Positions 50,707 through 60,080 are shown, counted from the stretch's first letter. The stretch is DNA of 64,000 nt from an uncultured Spirochaetota bacterium (GCA_937872225.1 CALMRZ010000017.1:189933-253932); one strand, 5' to 3'. Program-made: numbers and translations. The notes: generated by a model not told the origin, from the letters alone.

Positions 50707-52194
50707 ATGATCGTTTCGAAAACATCAAAGATGGCCTCTGATTTCGATAAGGGCGAAACCATTGCGCTGTCTTTAAGCTACCATAATAAATCGGTCATCC
50801 GGTTTATCAGCTCGGTCATTACCAAAATTCTTGCCCGGAACAACATGGTATACCTCCAGGACGCCATCATAACCATCCTCAGGGAGATCATCGTCAACGC
50901 CGTCAAGGCAAACTCAAAGCGCCTTTATTTCGGCTTCCAGAACCTCGATATGTTTGAAGAAGAGGAGTATCTCCAGGGCATGGAGGGATTCAAATCGTTC
51001 ATCATCGACAATCAGGAATTTGTGGAAGAAGAGCTGAAGAAGAGCGACTACAAGGTCGTGGTCTATCTCAAGAAATTTGATTCCGGCTTCAGCATCCATG
51101 TGCAGAACAACTCGCCGATACATCCCGAGGAAATGAACCGCATAAAGACGCGCATACAGAAGGCAAAGACCTACAATGATTTTTCCGAGGTGTACTGCGA
51201 CGTCACCGATGACACCGAAGGGGAAGGGCTCGGCCTTGTCCTCACCATACTGTTCCTCAAGAACACGGGGATCGGCGTAAACTCCCTGCAGATATCATCG
51301 AATGACCGGATCACGGACACCTCGCTGGTGGTGCCCTTCCAGCTCAAGCCGGTCACCGTGATGAACAAGATCCAGCAGCAGATCCTGAACGAGGTCCGTG
51401 AGCTGCCGACATTTCCCGAAAACATTCTCGACCTGGAAAAGCTGTGCGCCAATCCCGAGGTGGATTACCGGATAATCGCGGACAAGATATCCCTGGACCC
51501 GTCCCTCTCCGTGTCGGTCCTGAAACTGTCGAATTCGGCCGCCTTTATCACGCGGAGGCGCATCGAGACGATCATCGAGGCGATCAGCCTCATCGGCATG
51601 AAAAACCTCCGGGCCATCATCATCGCCTCGAGCGCGCGCCGCATACTCGACGAGAGATACTCCTCGTTCAAGCAGGTGTGGGACCACTGCAACAAGACGG
51701 CCTTCTACGGACGACAGCTCGCGCTTGCACTCGGGTGTGCCAAACTGGCGCAGAACGTGTACCTTGCGTCGCTCCTGCATGACCTCGGCAAGATCGTCCT
51801 CCTGTCCACCAGCTCGGCCCTGTCGGAATGGATGTTCACCCTGGTGCGGAACCGCGGCATGAGGACGTCCACCGTCATCGAGGAAGTGTCCATCGGCATC
51901 AGCCATTCCAGCATAGGCGAGAAGATCGCCCGGAAATGGAACCTGCCCGATTACCTGGTCGAAACGATCCAGTGGCACCATGCGCCGCTGAATTGCAGCG
52001 CGGAGTATCGGGACATCGTTTTTATCACCTATCTCGCCAACAAGATGTGCAGCATCGAAGATAAGAAATACGACTATTATTTCCTTGAGGAAGAGGTGCT
52101 CCATCGGTTTAACCTCGATGACGAGAAGGCCTTCAACGACCTTCACGAGGACATGAAGAGGAAGTACAACGAACAGAACGCGCCCAAGCGCTGA
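50707..52194 (+). CDS. GHKL ATPase-like / HDOD fusion signalling protein
   Basis: A 495-residue soluble protein. Residues about 40-215 resemble a GHKL (histidine-kinase-type) ATPase: the N-box ITILREIIVNAVKANSKRLY, a G1-like region (VQNNSPIHPEEMNR) and a G2-like ending (TEGEGLGLVLTILFLKNTG), but with no phospho-acceptor His. Residues about 225-440 are an HDOD domain (NILDLEKLCANPEVDYRIIA, DPSLSVSVLKLSNSAAF, IEAISLIGMKNLRAIIIASS), retaining an HD pair in LASLLHDLGKIVLL. HDOD proteins act in signalling or gene regulation. ATP-dependent conformational control of the HDOD part is a reasonable guess. GGGGGGAATT precedes the ATG. It stands alone after 293 bases of AT-rich non-coding DNA. Confidence 0.85.
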   Translation: MIVSKTSKMASDFDKGETIALSLSYHNKSVIRFISSVITKILARNNMVYLQDAIITILREIIVNAVKANSKRLYFGFQNLDMFEEEEYLQGMEGFKSFIIDNQEFVEEELKKSDYKVVVYLKKFDSGFSIHVQNNSPIHPEEMNRIKTRIQKAKTYNDFSEVYCDVTDDTEGEGLGLVLTILFLKNTGIGVNSLQISSNDRITDTSLVVPFQLKPVTVMNKIQQQILNEVRELPTFPENILDLEKLCANPEVDYRIIADKISLDPSLSVSVLKLSNSAAFITRRRIETIIEAISLIGMKNLRAIIIASSARRILDERYSSFKQVWDHCNKTAFYGRQLALALGCAKLAQNVYLASLLHDLGKIVLLSTSSALSEWMFTLVRNRGMRTSTVIEEVSIGISHSSIGEKIARKWNLPDYLVETIQWHHAPLNCSAEYRDIVFITYLANKMCSIEDKKYDYYFLEEEVLHRFNLDDEKAFNDLHEDMKRKYNEQNAPKR

Positions 52195-52419
52195 CGGCGC
52201 AGTGTCATGGCCCGCCCTGGCCCATAGCGCCGCACCCGCGGCGCTGTTTGCGTCTGCCCGTCCGGTGGTTCCGTGTTCTCCGATACGCAGCTCAATGGGC
52301 GGGGGACAACCTCCTCTGCGCAACACGGCGTTCCGAGATACCTCTGCCCCCTGGCGACAAAGAGAGTTTTTATCCTATCGGGGATATTCCGCCGGCCATT
52401 GGTCCTCTCTTTTATGAAG

Positions 52420-52979
52420 GGGAGCCGGGGATCCGCAACTTCCTCGTACATCGAATCAATCACGTCATGATAATGCGCCGTTGTCGCCTTTCGGCGGATC
52501 TTCAATGTCGGGGTCAACTCATCATTGTCACTGGTGAATTCCGGCACGACGGTGAATTTTTTGACGGTCTCGAAGGAGGCCCGCGTAGATGTGGGCAATG
52601 GGAAGGAAGAGAAAGGTCTCCTCGACCTCTCTCGGATCACTGCTCATGATGACCGACTGGACGGTGAAGATGGCGTTGTCATGGGTGGTCATGGCCCGCG
52701 TGGGAACGCCGGTCGTTCCCGATGTGTTCACAATGGTTGTCTGGTCGGCAAGGAGCCATTGGTAGCTGGTGTAACTGGTGACGTTGAACTTGTCGCTCTT
52801 CCTGACGCCCAGGCCTATGAGGCTCCTGCCGGCCCGCGTCACCTGCTTGTAGAAGTCCAACCAGTTTACCGATTCCCATTGACCGGTTGCCGGGTTCCAC
52901 GCAAACGCCTTGTGATCGGGTTTTTTGCCACGGTCTCCTGCAGCATGGCGTGGATGTTCTGATAATCTTTAAATTGCAT
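52420..52979 (-). pseudogene. Remnant of a long-chain acyl-CoA synthetase gene
   Basis: On the minus strand ATG 52979 (GAGGAGG upstream) starts MQFKDYQNIHAMLQETVAK, the usual N-terminus of FadD/ACSL-type synthetases. A one-base slip in an A-run shifts to a frame continuing AFAWNPATGQWESVNW and WLLADQ. Then the sequence jumps directly to TTIVNTSGTTGVPTRAMTTH, the AMP-binding motif, so about 100 residues are missing, and FLFLPIAHIYA is followed, in another frame, by KKFTVVPEFTSDNDELTPTL and KIRRKATTAHYHDVIDSMYE, the C-terminal end of such enzymes. Most of the catalytic domain is absent. The flanking stretches 52195-52419 and 52980-53203 hold no gene that I can support. Confidence 0.8.
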
Positions 52980-53203
52980 ATGATTCCTCCTCGCTTGGTT
53001 TTACCTGAAGAAAGAAATCGAGCGGAACTTCGGCTGAGTGGTGGAATTTATAATAACGATGGGGAAAAGGCTACTCGTGTAATTTCTGTATAGCGTTTTC
53101 CGCGTGACGTTTCATAAATGATGGGGCACTCACAGGTTATTTTTTACTCCGGGGAGAAATAGCGCAAACGCAATGATATTCATGATGCACGTATATCATC
53201 ATG

Positions 53204-55543
53204 CTAGTCCTCTTCACGGCTCTGGTGATCGGAAATCTTTGATTTTTCTTTCTCCAGAAGACCCCCCTTTTTCTTCCTGACCAGGTCGAAGATGCTCGTC
53301 ATCTCGTCATGGTCCGAATTGCACTTTTCACGCGGCTCGGTCCCCGCGATGAAATACTCTGATTTAACCGGACAGCCGTCAACAGGGGCCAGTCCGGTCC
53401 TGGCACAGATGGAGCGCGACGTGACGCCGTCCGGCCGTCCCCTGAAGCGGCCCGGCTTGCGGAAGGTGTAGACGCGGCTCATGAAATTCCCCCATACCGG
53501 AGCGGCAACGACTGACGCGCTCTGGCCGATGCCGAGGGAGTATTTCTGGGAGTCACAGCCCATCCAGACAGCGGCGACAAGGTCAGGGGTGAAACCCACG
53601 AACCAGGCGTCCTTGAAATTGGTCGTGGTGCCGGTCTTGCCGGCTGCGGGTAGGCTGAAGCCTGCGGCGTTCCTGATGCCACCGGTCGCCGTGCCGGAGT
53701 CGACGACGCTCCGGAGGAGGCTGGTCATGATAAAGGCGGTCTCTTCGGAGATCAACCGTTTCCCTCTTCCGTCGGCGTCATCGACACGCAATAAATTCTT
53801 TCCCTGCCTGTCGGTTATGCTGCGGATCGCGTGGGGGGTAATCTCCCTGCCCCCGTTGGCATACACGGCGAATCCGCGGGCCATCTCAAGGGGAGATACT
53901 TCCGAGGTGCCGAGGGATATGGTCGGATCGACGGAAAAGCGTTTGAGGGGAATGCCCATGAGACGGGAGGCGAATTCCGCGACAAGCCTGGGCTCAACTT
54001 CATCGACAACGAGGACGGAAATGATATTGAGAGACGCCGCCAGGGCGTTCCGTACAAGGACCCGTCCCCTGAAGGTTTTTTCATAATTGGACGGTTTCCA
54101 GACGGTGCGGGTCCCCTTGAAGAGCACCGGCACGTCGTAAAAAGACGATGCCGCGGTTATCCTTTTGGATTCTATCCCGGCGCCGTACACGAACGCCTTG
54201 AATGCCGATCCGGGCTGCCGCATCGACTGTACCGCGCGGTTAAGCTGGTTGCCCGAATTGAAGTCGCTGCCGCCGACCATGGCGGTAATCCCGCCGGTAA
54301 CGGGATCAAGGGATATGAAGGCACCCTCGACGCGCGACAGCTGTTTCTGCTGTTCGTACGTATCGAGATATTTTTCCAGGACCTGTTCCATGGCGCCGGT
54401 GCCGAAAAGCAGGGAACCCATGAGGGCGTCGTCGATGGCGCCGTCGCGGAAGGCTCCCAGAAATGCCGTCCTGTTCGCGGCGTCTTGTGCGCTTATCCGC
54501 TTTTCCCTAAGGAGCTTCCGGGTCGTGAGCCGGTCAATCGACTCAAAGCGGGAGGCGTTGGATGCCGCCGCAGTCCGGTTCTGCTCTTCAAGGCTTTTCT
54601 GGAGCGCTTCCTCGGCAGCCTTCTGGTGGCGGAGGTCAAGGGTAGTGTGGACCGAAAGACCCCCGCGGTAAACGGCCTTTTCCCCGAATTTTTCTACCAG
54701 CATCTGCCGTATGTATTCGGTGAAATAGGGGGCCCTGTCAAAATTTCTGCTCCGTATTCCCAGGGTGGGAAATTTTGTCTTTATGATCTCAAGATAACCG
54801 GCCCAGAACTCATTGAACTGTCGCGACGCGTCTTCTTTACCGATGTCCCCGGCGCCGATCATGTTGTACAGCACCTGCCGGCTTTTCTCAAACGCTGCCC
54901 GGGGGTTTTTGAGGGGTGAATAATAATTGGGGGCGGAGGGTATCGACGCCAGGAGGGCGGCCTCCACCGCGTTCAGGCCCTTCAGGTCCTTGTCGAAAAA
55001 AAACCGGGACGCCGAATCAACGCCATACACGCCATGGCCGAAATATATCTGGCTCAAGTACATCTCGATGATCTGGTCTTTCGTGTATTTCTTTTCAAAT
55101 TCACGGGCCACGAAAATTTCGATGAGCTTCCGGCGCACGGTCCGTTCTCGCCCGGTGTAGAGCTGCTTGACCAGCTGCTGCGTTATGGTGGAGCCTCCCT
55201 GTTTGATGCCGCCGCTCAGTATGTCGACGACAACGGCCCTGACGATGCCGGGTATATCGAATCCTGAATGGAGGTAAAAATTCCTGTCCTCCGCGGCAAG
55301 GAACGCCCGCTTCACCGTGTCGGGGACCGCTCCGTGCCCCGGAATGGTGCGGTTTTCCTCGTACAGCTCTGAGATAAGGTCGCCGTTGCAGTCGTATATT
55401 TTCGTTGAGACGCCGGGATCAAAGGCCAGCTCTCCCGTAAGGATCGAATAGCTGTAGGTGTAGGCTGAAAGAATATAGGCGAAGGGCAGCAGTATGACGG
55501 CGACGAGGAGAATCTTTATGGGCAGTGCTTTAGGCTGTTTCAT
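53204..55543 (-). CDS. mrcA: Penicillin-binding protein 1A (class A glycosyltransferase/transpeptidase)
   Basis: A 779-residue bifunctional PBP. One N-terminal membrane anchor (IKILLVAVILLPFAYILSAY) precedes the GT51 domain with the catalytic Glu in FLAAEDRNFYLHSGFD, plus KQGGSTITQQLVKQLY, RKLIEIFVAREFEKKYTKDQ and YFGHGVYGVDSA. The transpeptidase domain has RQPGSAFKAFVYGAG (SxxK), AASLNIISV (SxN) and AGKTGTTTNFKDAWFVG (KTG). A roughly 100-residue tail ends RKKKGGLLEKEKSKISDHQS, highly charged. It polymerises and cross-links peptidoglycan at the inner membrane. It points away from the M55-like cluster, and the two are divergent across a 112-base gap. Confidence 0.96.
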   Translation of the reverse strand: MKQPKALPIKILLVAVILLPFAYILSAYTYSYSILTGELAFDPGVSTKIYDCNGDLISELYEENRTIPGHGAVPDTVKRAFLAAEDRNFYLHSGFDIPGIVRAVVVDILSGGIKQGGSTITQQLVKQLYTGRERTVRRKLIEIFVAREFEKKYTKDQIIEMYLSQIYFGHGVYGVDSASRFFFDKDLKGLNAVEAALLASIPSAPNYYSPLKNPRAAFEKSRQVLYNMIGAGDIGKEDASRQFNEFWAGYLEIIKTKFPTLGIRSRNFDRAPYFTEYIRQMLVEKFGEKAVYRGGLSVHTTLDLRHQKAAEEALQKSLEEQNRTAAASNASRFESIDRLTTRKLLREKRISAQDAANRTAFLGAFRDGAIDDALMGSLLFGTGAMEQVLEKYLDTYEQQKQLSRVEGAFISLDPVTGGITAMVGGSDFNSGNQLNRAVQSMRQPGSAFKAFVYGAGIESKRITAASSFYDVPVLFKGTRTVWKPSNYEKTFRGRVLVRNALAASLNIISVLVVDEVEPRLVAEFASRLMGIPLKRFSVDPTISLGTSEVSPLEMARGFAVYANGGREITPHAIRSITDRQGKNLLRVDDADGRGKRLISEETAFIMTSLLRSVVDSGTATGGIRNAAGFSLPAAGKTGTTTNFKDAWFVGFTPDLVAAVWMGCDSQKYSLGIGQSASVVAAPVWGNFMSRVYTFRKPGRFRGRPDGVTSRSICARTGLAPVDGCPVKSEYFIAGTEPREKCNSDHDEMTSIFDLVRKKKGGLLEKEKSKISDHQSREED

Positions 55544-55655
55544 GCTGTAAGTAAAAAATTCTTGAAATATGGCCCTGCAACATCTACCTGTGAATTAAGC
55601 ATATTTTTACACGTAAAAGTAAAGAATAATTTAACAGTAACGAAGGTATCCCATA

Positions 55656-56108
55656 GTGAAAAAAATGGCGCTGATAGTCCCGTATTTGGTAATATGCTGC
55701 GCATCCCATTCTTCGGCTATAATATCGGAAAGAACCTTGGCGCACTATAAATCCGCATTCATGGAACGGGTAATCGAAGACAACCCGGATTATGAGGCCG
55801 GGATACGCAGATTCATGAAGGGGATGATCATGGAAGGGCGCATGGGAATACCGATCCTGGACAAGTTCGGCCTGTTCCTGGGCAACATGGAAAAAAAGGA
55901 AGTGTCGGTCAACAGGATCAGGTTCTACAGCCGGGACGACCTGTTCTGCCTGTTTTTCGTGATGAAGGACCTGAAGGATGACCAGCTCTATACCATGTTC
56001 CTTGAATATGAATGCAGGAAAGGCAACTGCACGCTGAAAGACATATACTTTTCAATCGTGTTTGAAGAGCGGATGAAAGAGATCAAGGGCTTTTTTGAGG
56101 CGCGATGA
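55656..56108 (+). CDS. Uncharacterised exported protein
   Basis: A 150-residue protein starting with GTG at 55656, preferred because GAAGG lies 9 bases upstream and the product has a signal peptide (MALIVPYLVICCASHSSAI). The mature part is charged and largely helical (ALAHYKSAFMERVIEDNPDYEAGI reading around residues 28-52, FEERMKEIKGFFEAR at the end), with no family I can name. The stop overlaps the start of the M55-like gene, so the two are coupled. It might be a periplasmic partner of that peptidase or of PBP1A, which is divergent from it. Confidence 0.7.
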   Translation: MKKMALIVPYLVICCASHSSAIISERTLAHYKSAFMERVIEDNPDYEAGIRRFMKGMIMEGRMGIPILDKFGLFLGNMEKKEVSVNRIRFYSRDDLFCLFFVMKDLKDDQLYTMFLEYECRKGNCTLKDIYFSIVFEERMKEIKGFFEAR

Positions 56109-57019
56109 TGGGCGTCCCTGATTCGGTTTACATAATCGCGGACATAGAAGGAAGCTCGGGATGCTGGAGCTACGAAGGTTCCCAGTTCAGGACCATGGAA
56201 TGGGCCGCGGCCTGCGTTGAGATGTCCAGAGACATCCATGCCGTCGCAGCGGCGCTGTTTGACGCGGGAGTGAGCAGCGTCTACATCAAGGACTTCCACC
56301 GCACCGGCTACAACCTCCTCCCTGAACTGATCGACGACCGGGCCCGTGTCATCCACGGATACCGACGCGGGCCGGTGCCGGGAATTGGCGGCACCTTCGG
56401 GTCCCATTCCCTGCTCATGATCGGAATGCACGCGGCATCGGGAAGCGACGGGTTCCTGGCCCATACCCTGACTTCGCGGATCGCGCGCCTCGAGGTGAAC
56501 GGGAGGCTCATGTGCGAAGCGGAGTTCTTTTCTTCGTCTCTTGCGGGTTTCGGACTGCGGCCGCTTTTTCTTTCCGGGTGTCCCGTGGCCTGTCGGCAGG
56601 CACAGGAAGCTCTGCCGGGCATCAGGACCTGTGCCATTGAAAAATCCGGATCCAGGGAAATCTTTGACCACCATGAATGGAGAAGAAGGTTATCGGAGTC
56701 CGCCGTGGAGTCCCTGGGGGGATCTTCGGCGGTTCCCTTCAGGCCACAGGGGCCCTTTGAAGCCAGGGTGACCATGCGGGACGGTGAAGAGGAGGCCCTT
56801 ACCTTGGCGCGCCGATGGGGTGTCGACAGGTCCGGCAATGTCCTGTATCTCCAGGCCGATGTGATCGAAGACCTGTACCTGAGCCTGATACGTATCAGCT
56901 ATTTCACCCCCGCCATAGAACGTATCCTCCCCCTGGGCCTGGTCCTGTTCAACGCCATGGGACGTGCGGGCCTTTCCTGGGTGAGACGCGTCGCGCGGCG
57001 GCGGGATTTCTTTAAATAA
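56105..57019 (+). CDS. M55-family D-aminopeptidase-like zinc enzyme (DppA-related)
   Basis: A 304-residue M55 peptidase homologue. The opening YIIADIEGSSG carries Asp13 and Glu15, KDFHRTGYN carries His65, LLMIGMHAASG carries His109, FLAHTLTS carries His120, and NGRLMCEAEF carries Glu138. Relative to Bacillus DppA (Asp8, Glu10, His60, His104, His115, Glu133) each is shifted by exactly five residues, so the di-zinc centre and the catalytic His are intact. DppA removes N-terminal D-amino acids and is thought to recycle D-Ala-containing peptides from the wall. No signal peptide is present, so it acts in the cytoplasm. It is coupled to the exported protein upstream and near PBP1A, consistent with a peptidoglycan role. 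Confidence 0.88.
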   Translation: MMGVPDSVYIIADIEGSSGCWSYEGSQFRTMEWAAACVEMSRDIHAVAAALFDAGVSSVYIKDFHRTGYNLLPELIDDRARVIHGYRRGPVPGIGGTFGSHSLLMIGMHAASGSDGFLAHTLTSRIARLEVNGRLMCEAEFFSSSLAGFGLRPLFLSGCPVACRQAQEALPGIRTCAIEKSGSREIFDHHEWRRRLSESAVESLGGSSAVPFRPQGPFEARVTMRDGEEEALTLARRWGVDRSGNVLYLQADVIEDLYLSLIRISYFTPAIERILPLGLVLFNAMGRAGLSWVRRVARRRDFFK

Positions 57020-57096
57020 TTGACATTAAGCCGGGAATCGGCATGATGGATTTTCTACAGAACAGCATGGTTTACAGGTAACAGGCCCGGGCAGAC

Positions 57097-57729
57097 ATGA
57101 AAAAACTGGAATCGACCAGAAAAATAATCAGCGGCAGCGTCATCCGGATATACAAAAAGGGATTCGGATATTCGAAGATAACAGTCATTGACAACACTGA
57201 TTATTACCTCGCGGCCATGGCCGATGATGACCTGTTCAATGCCTTTCATGAAGGGGATCTTGCTGAAGCCTATATCTGGGTCGAGGACGTGGCGTCCTAT
57301 GAGTTCAGGCTGCAGCTCATAGGGCGTATCGTGTCAGGTCCGCGGGTACTATTTTTCAGCCATACCGACGAGATCGCCAGGAGCACAGAACGGAAGTGCC
57401 TGACCGCGACGGTGCGTATGCCCATCAAGTTCTTCATGTTTGACCCCGGCGACACGGAAAAGGGGATAACGTCCGAGGAAATCGTGTACCATGAAGGCGC
57501 GGTAATCCTTCTCTCCGACCGTGAGGCAACCATTCAGACAAAGGATGACATAAGAAAAGCCAGGTTCCTTAAGGGACATATTGTTATTAACGGCCAGATC
57601 ATAGAGCTGGTCGGCATGGTGGATTCGCTCAATGAACCAAAGGGCATCTATAATGTCCTCTTTGCCAGCATGCATGAAAAAGACAGAAAACTGCTTCTTG
57701 ATTTCATTTTTAGCACCTATCGTGAATAA
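57097..57729 (+). CDS. PilZ-like protein
   Basis: A 210-residue cytoplasmic protein with two beta-rich halves. The first (ISGSVIRIYKKGFGYSKITV, YIWVEDVASYEFRLQLIG) resembles the YcgR-N/flagellar-brake type beta-barrel and the second (STERKCLTATVRMPIKFFMF, EEIVYHEGAVILLSDREATI, ELVGMVDSLNEPKGIYNVLF) resembles a PilZ domain. The c-di-GMP signature is degenerate: RxxxR is not clear, and the D/N-x-S-x-x-G block reads LLSDREA. So c-di-GMP binding is doubtful. Nearby fliM makes a motility role attractive. Start ATG 57097 has only a weak Shine-Dalgarno. Confidence 0.5.
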   Translation: MKKLESTRKIISGSVIRIYKKGFGYSKITVIDNTDYYLAAMADDDLFNAFHEGDLAEAYIWVEDVASYEFRLQLIGRIVSGPRVLFFSHTDEIARSTERKCLTATVRMPIKFFMFDPGDTEKGITSEEIVYHEGAVILLSDREATIQTKDDIRKARFLKGHIVINGQIIELVGMVDSLNEPKGIYNVLFASMHEKDRKLLLDFIFSTYRE

Positions 57730-57731
57730 GG

Positions 57732-57755
57732 GCATGCTTAACCATGCATTTTTTT
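57732..57755 (+). terminator. Short hairpin with T-run after the PilZ-like gene
   Basis: GCATG (57732-57736), loop CTTAAC, CATGC (57743-57747), then A and seven T. The stem has only five pairs, so efficiency is uncertain. The rest of the interval to 58028 shows no gene. Confidence 0.5.
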
Positions 57756-58028
57756 CAGTTAACACCTTGTTTCTAACTAAAATCACCCCCTGTTTCAAAG
57801 AACTCCGGTAAGCCACGGCGGTTCCCGCTTCATGAAAATATCCCTGCCGGGGACCAATAATTTTATTGTAATTTGTTCATTTTTAATAACAAAAGTATCA
57901 TTTTATACCGAAATTGTATAAGAGATGATATTTTTACTAATCAAAAGAGCTGACCGTTGTTGAGACGTTTGAAGCGCCGTCCAAACAGGGCGGGGCACAT
58001 GACGACATGAGAACCGTGGGATACGACT

Positions 58029-59018
58029 ATGCTGATAGGAACGAACAATTCGAAAATGAAAAAGGCAATTATATATCCTGTCCTGATCCTGACCCAGATA
58101 ACGTTGGCATTTCTGGCGCCCCTGTTCCCGGCAGCGTTTGAGCCTGAAAAATTGCGGGTCCATCTGCTGATGGATAAAAAAGTATTTTATTCCGATGAAG
58201 AAGTCACCCTGCATGTTTGGGTAAAAAATATTTCCGAGAAAAAGAATTACTTTGAAGTGTACGATTCCCTTGAGAAGGAGTCGTCAAACTACACAACGTT
58301 CCAGCCCCTGGTTTTTGACATGTCGGGGCGGGAGGCAGAAATAACCGTACCGTACAAAATCGAACGGCGGGATATCAATGAACTGCTCCGGGGGCTGGAA
58401 AAGCGCTTGGTGGAACTGGCGCCGGGGGAATCCTTTGTCCATTCCATTAATATAAAAGACCTTTTCAATCTGAACCTGAACACCAATTACCGGATACAGA
58501 GCATTTTTTATCCCTCCTTTGAAGAAAACACCGTCGTCAAAAGCGATAACGAACTCACCTTCAAAATAATTGAGCCAAAAAGATACAACAAGACGAGCGA
58601 AGTTGACGCGATTGAACGGTCGATATCGCCCAAAGAAGTTATTTTGTTGACATTGAAAGCTGAAAAGGATAGGGATTGGGATACCTGGATCAAGTATATC
58701 AATGTTGAAAAATACATCAACGCTTTCCCGGAATTTGTCCAGAAATACATACGGGCAAATTATGAGGAAAAAACCCAGGTTGAAAAGGAATTCATCAGGT
58801 TCGCGACAAGGGACAGGGATGATTACCTTGTCAATTATAGAATACTGCGGGAGTCTGTTGAAAAGGGCCGGAACATTGCCTATGTTGATGTTGTAGAGGA
58901 ACGGTTCGGTATCAGGTATACCCACCGGTATAAATACAGGTTCACGCTGGAGCAGTATAAAAACCTGTGGCTTGTCACCGACGAGGAAGCCACGGTAATG
59001 AAGGGTATTAGAAAATGA
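58029..59018 (+). CDS. Uncharacterised exported protein coupled to fliM
   Basis: A 329-residue protein (320 if started at ATG 58056, which would give a cleaner signal peptide KKAIIYPVLILTQITLAFLA). The first mature half (EKLRVHLLMDKKVFYSDEEV, LHVWVKNISEKKNYFEVYDS, APGESFVHSINIKDLF) is beta-rich and resembles an immunoglobulin-like BsuPI/DUF4198-type sandwich. The second half (IEPKRYNKTSEVDAIERSIS, AEKDRDWDTWIKYINVEKYI, RYKYRFTLEQYKNLWLVTDE) is alpha+beta, ending like an SnoaL/NTF2-type domain. Its stop overlaps the start codon of fliM (ATGA), so both are translated together, suggesting a connection with flagellar or envelope assembly. I cannot assign a function. Confidence 0.7.
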   Translation: MLIGTNNSKMKKAIIYPVLILTQITLAFLAPLFPAAFEPEKLRVHLLMDKKVFYSDEEVTLHVWVKNISEKKNYFEVYDSLEKESSNYTTFQPLVFDMSGREAEITVPYKIERRDINELLRGLEKRLVELAPGESFVHSINIKDLFNLNLNTNYRIQSIFYPSFEENTVVKSDNELTFKIIEPKRYNKTSEVDAIERSISPKEVILLTLKAEKDRDWDTWIKYINVEKYINAFPEFVQKYIRANYEEKTQVEKEFIRFATRDRDDYLVNYRILRESVEKGRNIAYVDVVEERFGIRYTHRYKYRFTLEQYKNLWLVTDEEATVMKGIRK

Positions 59019-60040
59019 CAGAAATCTTATCGCAAGACGAAATAGATGCCCTGTTGACCGCCATATCGACCGGCGAGGTGGACACCACGGACTATTCTGC
59101 CGCCAAGGAGCAGAAGAAGGTCAAGATTTACGATTTCCGCCGCCCGGACAAGTTCTCCAAGGACCACATCCGCACCCTCCAGATGATGCATGAAACCTTT
59201 GCCCGTCTGACCACGACCGCCCTGTCGGCCCAGCTCCGGGCCCTGGTGGGCGTGCACGTGGCATCGGTCGACCAGCTGACCTACGAGGAGTTCATCCGTT
59301 CGATCCCGAACCCGACGACCCTGGCGGTCATCAACATGGACCCCCTGAAGGGATCGGCGGTGCTCGAAATAGACCCATCCATCACCTTTACCATCATCGA
59401 TAAGCTCTTCGGCGGCATGGGGGAGGCCACGAAGATCAGCCGGGAGCTCACCGATATCGAGCTTTCCGTCATGGAAGGCATCATTGTCCGCATCCTGGGA
59501 AACTTGCGTGAGGCATGGTCCAACGTCATCGACCTCCGGCCGAGGCTCGGCAACATAGAAACGAACCCGCAGTTCGCACAGATCGTCCCTCCCAACGACA
59601 TGGTCGTTCTCATAACCCTGGAGACCAAGGTCGGTGAGGTGGAGGGCATGACGAACCTCTGTATACCCTACATCTCCATCGAGCCGGTCATATCGAAGCT
59701 GTCGGCGCAGTACATGTATTCCAGCATCAGGAAGGGCGCCACGGACGAGAACCTCTCGGTCATACAGAAACGTCTCGAAACCGTCATTCTTCCGGTGGTG
59801 GCGGAGCTTGGCGAGGTGCAGATATCTGTCCAGGAAGTGCTGCGTCTTTCCGTCGGCGATGTCATCAAGCTGCCCGACACCAAGGTCGGTTCGGATATGA
59901 CCCTGAAGATCGGCGGGCGGAAAAAATTCAAGTGCCGGCCCGGGGTGGTGTCGAGCCGCATGGCGATCAAGATCGGCGAGCGCATAGAGGAAGTGCCGGA
60001 CGAACTGCTCATCTCGAAGAGAAGCGACGAAGATTTTTAA
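59015..60040 (+). CDS. fliM: Flagellar motor switch protein FliM
   Basis: A 341-residue FliM, the middle ring protein of the flagellar C-ring, which binds phosphorylated CheY and sets rotation direction. The N-terminus ILSQDEIDALLTAIS is the CheY-binding peptide, the middle CheC-like domain has DFRRPDKFSKDHIRTLQMMH, FIRSIPNPTTLAVINMDPLK and KLFGGMGE, and the C-terminal SpoA/FliN-like domain has VQISVQEVLRLSVGDVIKLP. Length is standard. fliN is not adjacent here, unlike many genomes. In the window it is the only flagellar gene, and it is coupled to the exported protein upstream. Confidence 0.97.
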   Translation: MTEILSQDEIDALLTAISTGEVDTTDYSAAKEQKKVKIYDFRRPDKFSKDHIRTLQMMHETFARLTTTALSAQLRALVGVHVASVDQLTYEEFIRSIPNPTTLAVINMDPLKGSAVLEIDPSITFTIIDKLFGGMGEATKISRELTDIELSVMEGIIVRILGNLREAWSNVIDLRPRLGNIETNPQFAQIVPPNDMVVLITLETKVGEVEGMTNLCIPYISIEPVISKLSAQYMYSSIRKGATDENLSVIQKRLETVILPVVAELGEVQISVQEVLRLSVGDVIKLPDTKVGSDMTLKIGGRKKFKCRPGVVSSRMAIKIGERIEEVPDELLISKRSDEDF

Positions 60041-60080
60041 TCAATAAATCGGTGAAGTGCTTTCTTTCTTTTCGGCAGAG

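Noticed and set aside
52143..52640. A 165-codon minus-strand open frame as a real gene
   Set aside because: Its central part is the C-terminal remnant of an acyl-CoA synthetase, and its N-terminal part reads the preceding exon-like fragment out of frame; it is part of the pseudogene.
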